NCBI GenBank assembly: GCA_026874595.1
Contig: CM049320.1
Span: forward strand, 32,708,214-32,772,213
DNA: 64,000 nucleotides
Direction: 5' to 3'
Source: Sipunculus nudus
Lineage: Eukaryota; Annelida; Sipuncula; Golfingiida; Sipunculidae
Shown here piece after piece: positions 59,410 through 64,000 of this stretch (its first letter is position 1; the number at the start of each line of letters is the position of its first letter). The notes below the pieces were generated by a model, which had not been told where the DNA came from, did not search any database, and saw only the letters and a program-made list of their open reading frames with translations. The position numbers and the translations under genes are program-made.

Positions 59410-59497
59410 GTTTTGGCGCGAAACGACCATGGAGCACTGGTCCCGAATTCACAGCCGAAACAAAACCTTCACTTCTAATTGGGCAACGTTACCCAAT
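59410..59497 (+). promoter_or_regulatory. Promoter-like region: consensus E2F site and paired CCAAT boxes
   Basis: TTTTGGCGCGAAA at 59411-59423 matches the E2F/DP consensus TTTSGCGCSAAA fully. ATTGGGCAACGTTACCCAAT at 59478-59497 holds two inverted CCAAT-type boxes (NF-Y class). This pairing is typical of TATA-less, cell-cycle-linked animal promoters. Local composition is less AT-rich than the surroundings. Confidence 0.5.
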
Positions 59498-59499
59498 AC

Positions 59500-59733
59500 G
59501 TTTGCAATTTCTAACGTTCGAAAACTGACGAACATGTTATAATATCTCTGGCGACTTTAGAACTGAGGAAACGCTGGCTGTTCGGGAGGTGCTGTAGGCC
59601 ACGGCTTGCAAGACTGGCTGGCTGTAGGGAATACTGAGCTGTCCAGCATGACTGAAGCTGTGACGAGCTGCAGTACAGGACCAGGCCAGCCCTGACGCAG
59701 TTTCTGGATTTCGAAGAAATTAAGGTAAATATT
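59500..59733 (+). other. Candidate non-coding first exon
   Basis: Downstream of the E2F/CCAAT sites, sequence with higher GC and no long plus-strand frame ends at a donor-like GAAATTAAG/GTAAAT near 59724. The best short frame begins at the ATG in CCAGCATGACTGAAGC and stops within 16 codons, so this looks like a 5' leader. Minus-strand frames here (59741-59511, 59793-59557) have no recognisable domain. Confidence 0.35.
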
Positions 59734-62174
59734 ATAAACACTATTTGTGCCCGTAGTCTCGATTAAGACTGAAGTGCTGGGGTCCCATGGCAACTGTGCC
59801 CCGTGACAATCGATTTAAAAAAAAATGTTGCCTGTGTTTTCAGTTCACTTGGGTACGTAGGAATGGGGGTGTTTTATTTGTGAATGGTAACCATATTGGT
59901 AACAGTAATGTGGAGGTATGCGTAGGTTATTTACTTAATTATTCAAAGTATGTAAATTATAATTACGTGATCAAATGTGCAAACGTAACTTTAAACGGAT
60001 TTTTTGGTGATCACTAGATGTCAAGTGGTTCAAACAACTTGCAACAGTTCAGTTCCTAATTAACAGAACAAAAAGCCCAAAGCTAGATATCTGGGTTTTC
60101 ATAGTAACCAAACAGGAACTGATTTAAAATATATATATTTATGTCACATTCATACATTTAATTTGTCACGAAACACTATTATCTTCACAAGTTAAATCTT
60201 AGTTTCAGTATATATAATCTCTGGAAGCCATCATTGCCATAGATAAAGGTGAAGGTTGCTAAGTGGGACTAATCGTGTTTCTCGTGCATTTACCACTGGG
60301 ATCATGTTTTGAATGCCACTTTCCACTTGTCAGCTTGTATAAATTTGCCATATTACCCAGAGGTATTAAATGCAGCATAAAGTCCTGCTAACATATACAT
60401 TTGATCAAGTAAAATATCTTGGAATTACATCTCTTCTACTGATTGCACCACTGAGACCAGCTTGCAAGATTTATTCAGTTGTCAAAACGTACTATGTTAA
60501 TATATTTTGTAATTTTTTTTACAACTTTTTTGCATAGTTTTATACTGAATTCAAATTTAGTTATATAGTAGATATATTTTCCACATAAATGTTACTTTTT
60601 CTCTCTAATTTCCAACCTTTAACATGTCAAGGAAGATTAAACACCCATTATATGCAACTTTTAAATCATACTGATAACTGACTATGTATTGGGATGAGAT
60701 CCATAACAAGAAGCAGTTGATCAACAGGAACATCTTAAGTTCTGCAGGGATGGTTAGGCCGGTGGCACTGCACGTATTGCCTGACCATATAGTTCTAGGT
60801 ACTGTCACCCAGGCCTGATTGTAGGCATTTCAGATTTGGTTGCTGCCATCTAGTGGCTGATTTTATAACTGACATAATATGACTTGCAAACCTCATATTG
60901 TGCAAATAGCCAAAACTTTTGCACATCCAGACAACTTTGGATATTAATTTATAGGTTACAACTGTGTCCTCTTGATCAGTCGGAAGATGGCTTGAAGGTA
61001 ATGTAAATGAAATAGCATGAAGTATTGTTATGTGCGTGGTAGATTTCATCCAAAACAGAGACTGGGCCCTGTTGTGATTGGCTGGTGCAAAGTGTGACGT
61101 CACAGGCAAAATTTAGAAATGACTTAAATCTAGCAAAACATGTTGTTTTATTGTTCCCTGAAAATTGTGAGCTGACGGTGCCAGAAATACTAAGCTTTTG
61201 ATGAGATCTAGAATTTTTAGTCACAGGGGATTTCCCTGTCTGTGACATCGCTGCCAAGTTGACAGTGCTCGTAGATGTGCCAACTGTTTAGAACAAATCA
61301 CACAACCTCATATTTTTTTGTGGAAAAATAAATAGAAAAAAATGTTTCACCTCCAGGAATTGGATTCATTTTATGTAAAAGCTATATTAATATTTTTTTC
61401 ATAGGCAATTGTGTTATATGATAATATAATGGGATTTGGAATATGTATGCTTGACCTGTAAAGTCTCTGCAGGCATCTTGTAGCTACTGAGACAGGTGGT
61501 GCTGCAGGTTAAACACCTAAAGTCAGCTGTGTTGGAGGTCTCGAGACTTTTACTTGGCCTCAAGGCTTGGCCGGTGTTGGCCTCAGAAGGCTATGACTCG
61601 GACTGGAGCCTTCTAGCCTCGGTGACATGGCCCGAGGCTGCTACATTTTGACCTATTCTTTACATACATGCATTTTAGCTATAACTCATACCAGAATTTA
61701 AACCATGAATATTAGTTGTATAGACTCTGGACTACAACACTGGCAGTCATACTAAATCAGCCTGATTCTTCTGCATCAGCCAGATAAGGACAGAGCTGTG
61801 TTCACAGTTGCTGGTCAGTGGCGGATCCAGGAATTGCTTTTGGGAAAGCTAATATGTCACATAGTGTTACTGGCATCTAAAATGTGTGCAAACCTGGGAT
61901 GGTGGAAGGCAAAGTGGGACTAGTAGGAGACCAGTGGGGACTGGTGTAGCTTAGAATGAAATCCTTGCCTTGTAGTACTATCTAGCATTTTACACGTGGA
62001 ATGTATATATATAACTATGTGATATTTATAAGCTTTCAACTAAATGTTCATGCCAGGGCGCACTCAGCAGATGTGAAATCGGCAGTACTTAAAAAGAGAA
62101 TGTTACGATTTTGCGAACTCAAACAGGGCATAGCTTTAATAGTTTGGCTGTGTTAGTAGGTGAGTGTCCATCAG
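59734..62174. other. Possible first intron; intergenic otherwise
   Basis: Unassigned sequence with a full CTCF-type consensus at 60842-60856. A hAT-like end (CAGTGGCGGATCCAGG) lies near 61815. A segment at about 61530-61640 repeats GGCCTC/GAGGCC-type motifs. No coding exon could be supported. Confidence 0.4.
60842..60856 (-). promoter_or_regulatory. CTCF-type consensus site
   Basis: In reverse complement the sequence is CCACTAGATGGCAGC, a full match to the vertebrate CTCF core CCASYAGRKGGCRSY. Single-copy context. Binding in a mollusc is an inference; CTCF is conserved across bilaterians. Confidence 0.4.
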
Positions 62175-62368
62175 TCAGACTATGCGACTTCTCCTGCTGA
62201 CCTACACATGCTTGACCAGCACAGCTACTGCCCGATGTTTTTACCACAGAGGCCAGAGCCTTTGGGTGGAGCTATAGCCCCCACAGTTACCTCCTGGATC
62301 AGCCACTGTTGCTGGTGTCTGTGTAATCAGAACAGTCTTGTCTGGACTTCCTATCTACCTGACTACTG
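62175..62368 (+). CDS. Possible coding exon of unknown product
   Basis: After GTCCATCAG (a weak acceptor), a frame reads SDYATSPADLHMLDQHSYCP then MFLPQRPEPLGGAIAPTVTS, which has balanced, protein-like composition. It stops at 62367-62369 unless a donor is used earlier (weak GCTG/GTGTCT near 62315). It might be an early coding exon of a gene starting at the 59.4-59.7 kb promoter and continuing beyond the window. I cannot name a family. Confidence 0.25.
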
Positions 62369-62369
62369 A

Positions 62370-64000
62370 CAGGAATTCACTGGTACTTTCACCAGTGTAT
62401 TTCCCTTCTTTGTCTGTGATCATGTACATCAGTGTACAATATGCCTCCAGAGGATTCAATGAATTGCATCCAAGATCATGGAAAACATCCGTCACTGTAT
62501 TGCAGATCAGTCAATGAATCCATTGGAAAGGTCACATTTTTTATGTACACACCTTTCTCCGCCATGACGTTGACCTTTCAGCATGACGGTAAACATACAC
62601 TCTGTTACTAGTGACCATTTTAAAATCAACCACATGTAAGTTGTCATATCCATGCAAACTAGAAGACATCTCGTGACCTGTATTATTAGTATGATAATAT
62701 TTTTATTGAATCTTTATGTAGATTCTGACCTAACATGTAGCATGTTAATGGAAAATATTGCAAGTACATAAAATAATTGGTTAATAGTACCCACTCACCT
62801 ACCTTTTTGAAAAAGAATTTGTGATTTCTGGCTTTCTTTGTGTGTATATTAATAATCTAAAATAATTTGTTTATGAAATGTTCTTATAAAGCGTCTGTTA
62901 AGAATGTGTGTACTTGATTATCAACAATGTGTTTGTAAACACATCTTTGTTGACAAACGGAAAAACATATAACCTTAGGTGGTAGGTAACAGGAAATGCA
63001 CATATGCGGAGGTATAGATAGGTCACTTATTGCAATACGCCATTTGCAGAGCTCTGGCTTATCTAACTTGCGGCCAGATGCCCTTGTTGAATTTGTTTTG
63101 ATTGTTTTGATGGGCCCCACATATTAAAATCATGTTGATATAAACAAACAAGCAGCCTATTTTTATAAAAGCTCTAAGGGATTAACTGTAGTTTATAATG
63201 GTCAGATAGGCGATTAGGCCCCCTTAATAATCGAACGTGTCTACTGTTATTTTATTTCAGTCATTGAACATGATTTCACAACCAATTTCTGCCACTTTTA
63301 TTCTGTATGGTACCAATATGTAACAGACTATTGAAATGACGTGCACAACCTTATTCCACAGGGGCATATGTAAATGAGTTGTAAGTAATATTAGCTCCAA
63401 TGTGACAGTTCCTTGGCATGTATTCACCTTGGGGAACATATCTTGATGCTACTTTACTGCCCCTCAATACATTCTTGTCAGACGTGATTAGTATATTCCC
63501 TGAGGCGTCTTATTCATAGCCGCGGCATGGACTTCTCCCTCTGATCTAATCCTGGAGGATTTCTTGTCTGTCCTACAAAACACCCTGCAGAATGTCTAGT
63601 CAATTGTCATGGTCTCAAAGTACTTCATTTGAATTTCTCTAGACTGTTGGCTATATCCCAGCAGTGCGTTTAACACTTTCTGCAGAACTTTCATCTCTAC
63701 TTCCAATTTAAGGTAGCACAATTTGCAAAAACCCCAATAGGTGAACTACATTCAGAAGTTATTTTAAATTCATAATAGACCCCATAAAGTATACATTATT
63801 TTATAAACTGGTACAGTTTCCTTTCTGATGTTATACATATTTCTGAACTATTAATTTTAAAACGATTTTGCAACATTGAAAAAAAAAAAAAGATTTTTTA
63901 AAGATGCACTATTTTAAGCACCCAGTAATTGTAAGCAACTTTTTAGTGAAATAATATTATACTACATGACAGTAGCTTAAGAGTGCTATATTTACCTCTG
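62370..64000. other. Unassigned sequence to window end
   Basis: AT-rich. No coding frame with domain features, RNA gene, or member of the repeat families described here was found. If a gene starts at 59.5 kb, this would be intronic. Confidence 0.4.

Noticed and set aside
1-64000. tRNA and rRNA genes
   Set aside because: I looked for the T-loop GGTTCGANNCC pattern with a matching A-box and for rRNA-like segments on both strands and found none convincing by eye. A tRNAscan run would settle it.

Overview
This is animal nuclear DNA, most likely from a bivalve mollusc. It is AT-rich with very low gene density and spliceosomal introns. It is packed with dispersed repeats that carry ACGG/GTCC tetranucleotide tracts and tandem-repeat cores, the layout known from bivalve 'pearl' elements and, more broadly, from Helentron-associated non-autonomous elements (HINEs). 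There are no operons, ribosome binding sites or CRISPR arrays. Family assignments come from reading the sequence alone; no database search was possible.

One intact gene stands out. On the minus strand at 40590..36554, three exons with matching splice phases encode a protein of about 682 residues: an N-terminal CARD death-fold domain split over exons 1 and 2, then a long Gln/Ala-rich tail on exon 3. Two decayed coding blocks lie elsewhere. At 9114-9973 is an exon-like block resembling the C-terminus of DUF3987 (phage-type primase/helicase-like) proteins, with its own 3' UTR and AATAAA signal. At 23270-24913 is a frameshifted copy of a large invertebrate protein family, probably mobile. A truncated LINE 3' end lies at 58305-58835. 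A promoter-like region (perfect E2F site, paired CCAAT boxes, candidate leader exon with donor) is at 59.4-59.7 kb, with a tentative coding exon at 62.2 kb.

Repeat architecture. A recurring mobile unit has one end marked by CAAGKGACCCATGGGTC followed by GCTCAGCTGA (the 'signature' end). The other end is an ACGG tract followed by a TAGCTCAG...CTGAGCTA hairpin (the 'hairpin' end). A single unit lies at 31300-33924. Three structures look like two such units joined tail to tail, giving large inverted elements with signature ends outside: 195-8976, 26536-29047 (hairpins lost at the apex) and 43770-49993. The cores are interchangeable: R337 (about 337-bp tandem units), R680 (about 680-bp units) and RP1 (about 115-bp units with a TTGCTAGCAA palindrome). 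A separate family, R275, occurs at 40965-42083 and, nested in R337, at 43960-45133. R337, R275 and a third family at 54.7-56.3 kb share a GGTGGCGCCACC palindrome that resembles the core of CTCF sites.

Layout: 1-9.1 kb, giant inverted element; 9.1-11.2 kb, DUF3987-like remnant; 11.9-18.9 kb, foldback/MITE-like elements and the RP2 satellite; 19-26.5 kb, diverged duplications around the 23-25 kb pseudogene; 26.5-34 kb, inverted element, small hAT-like element, minisatellite and single unit; 34-41 kb, CARD gene; 41-50.4 kb, nested repeats; 50.4-64 kb, mostly unassigned sequence, a LINE tail and regulatory-looking sites.
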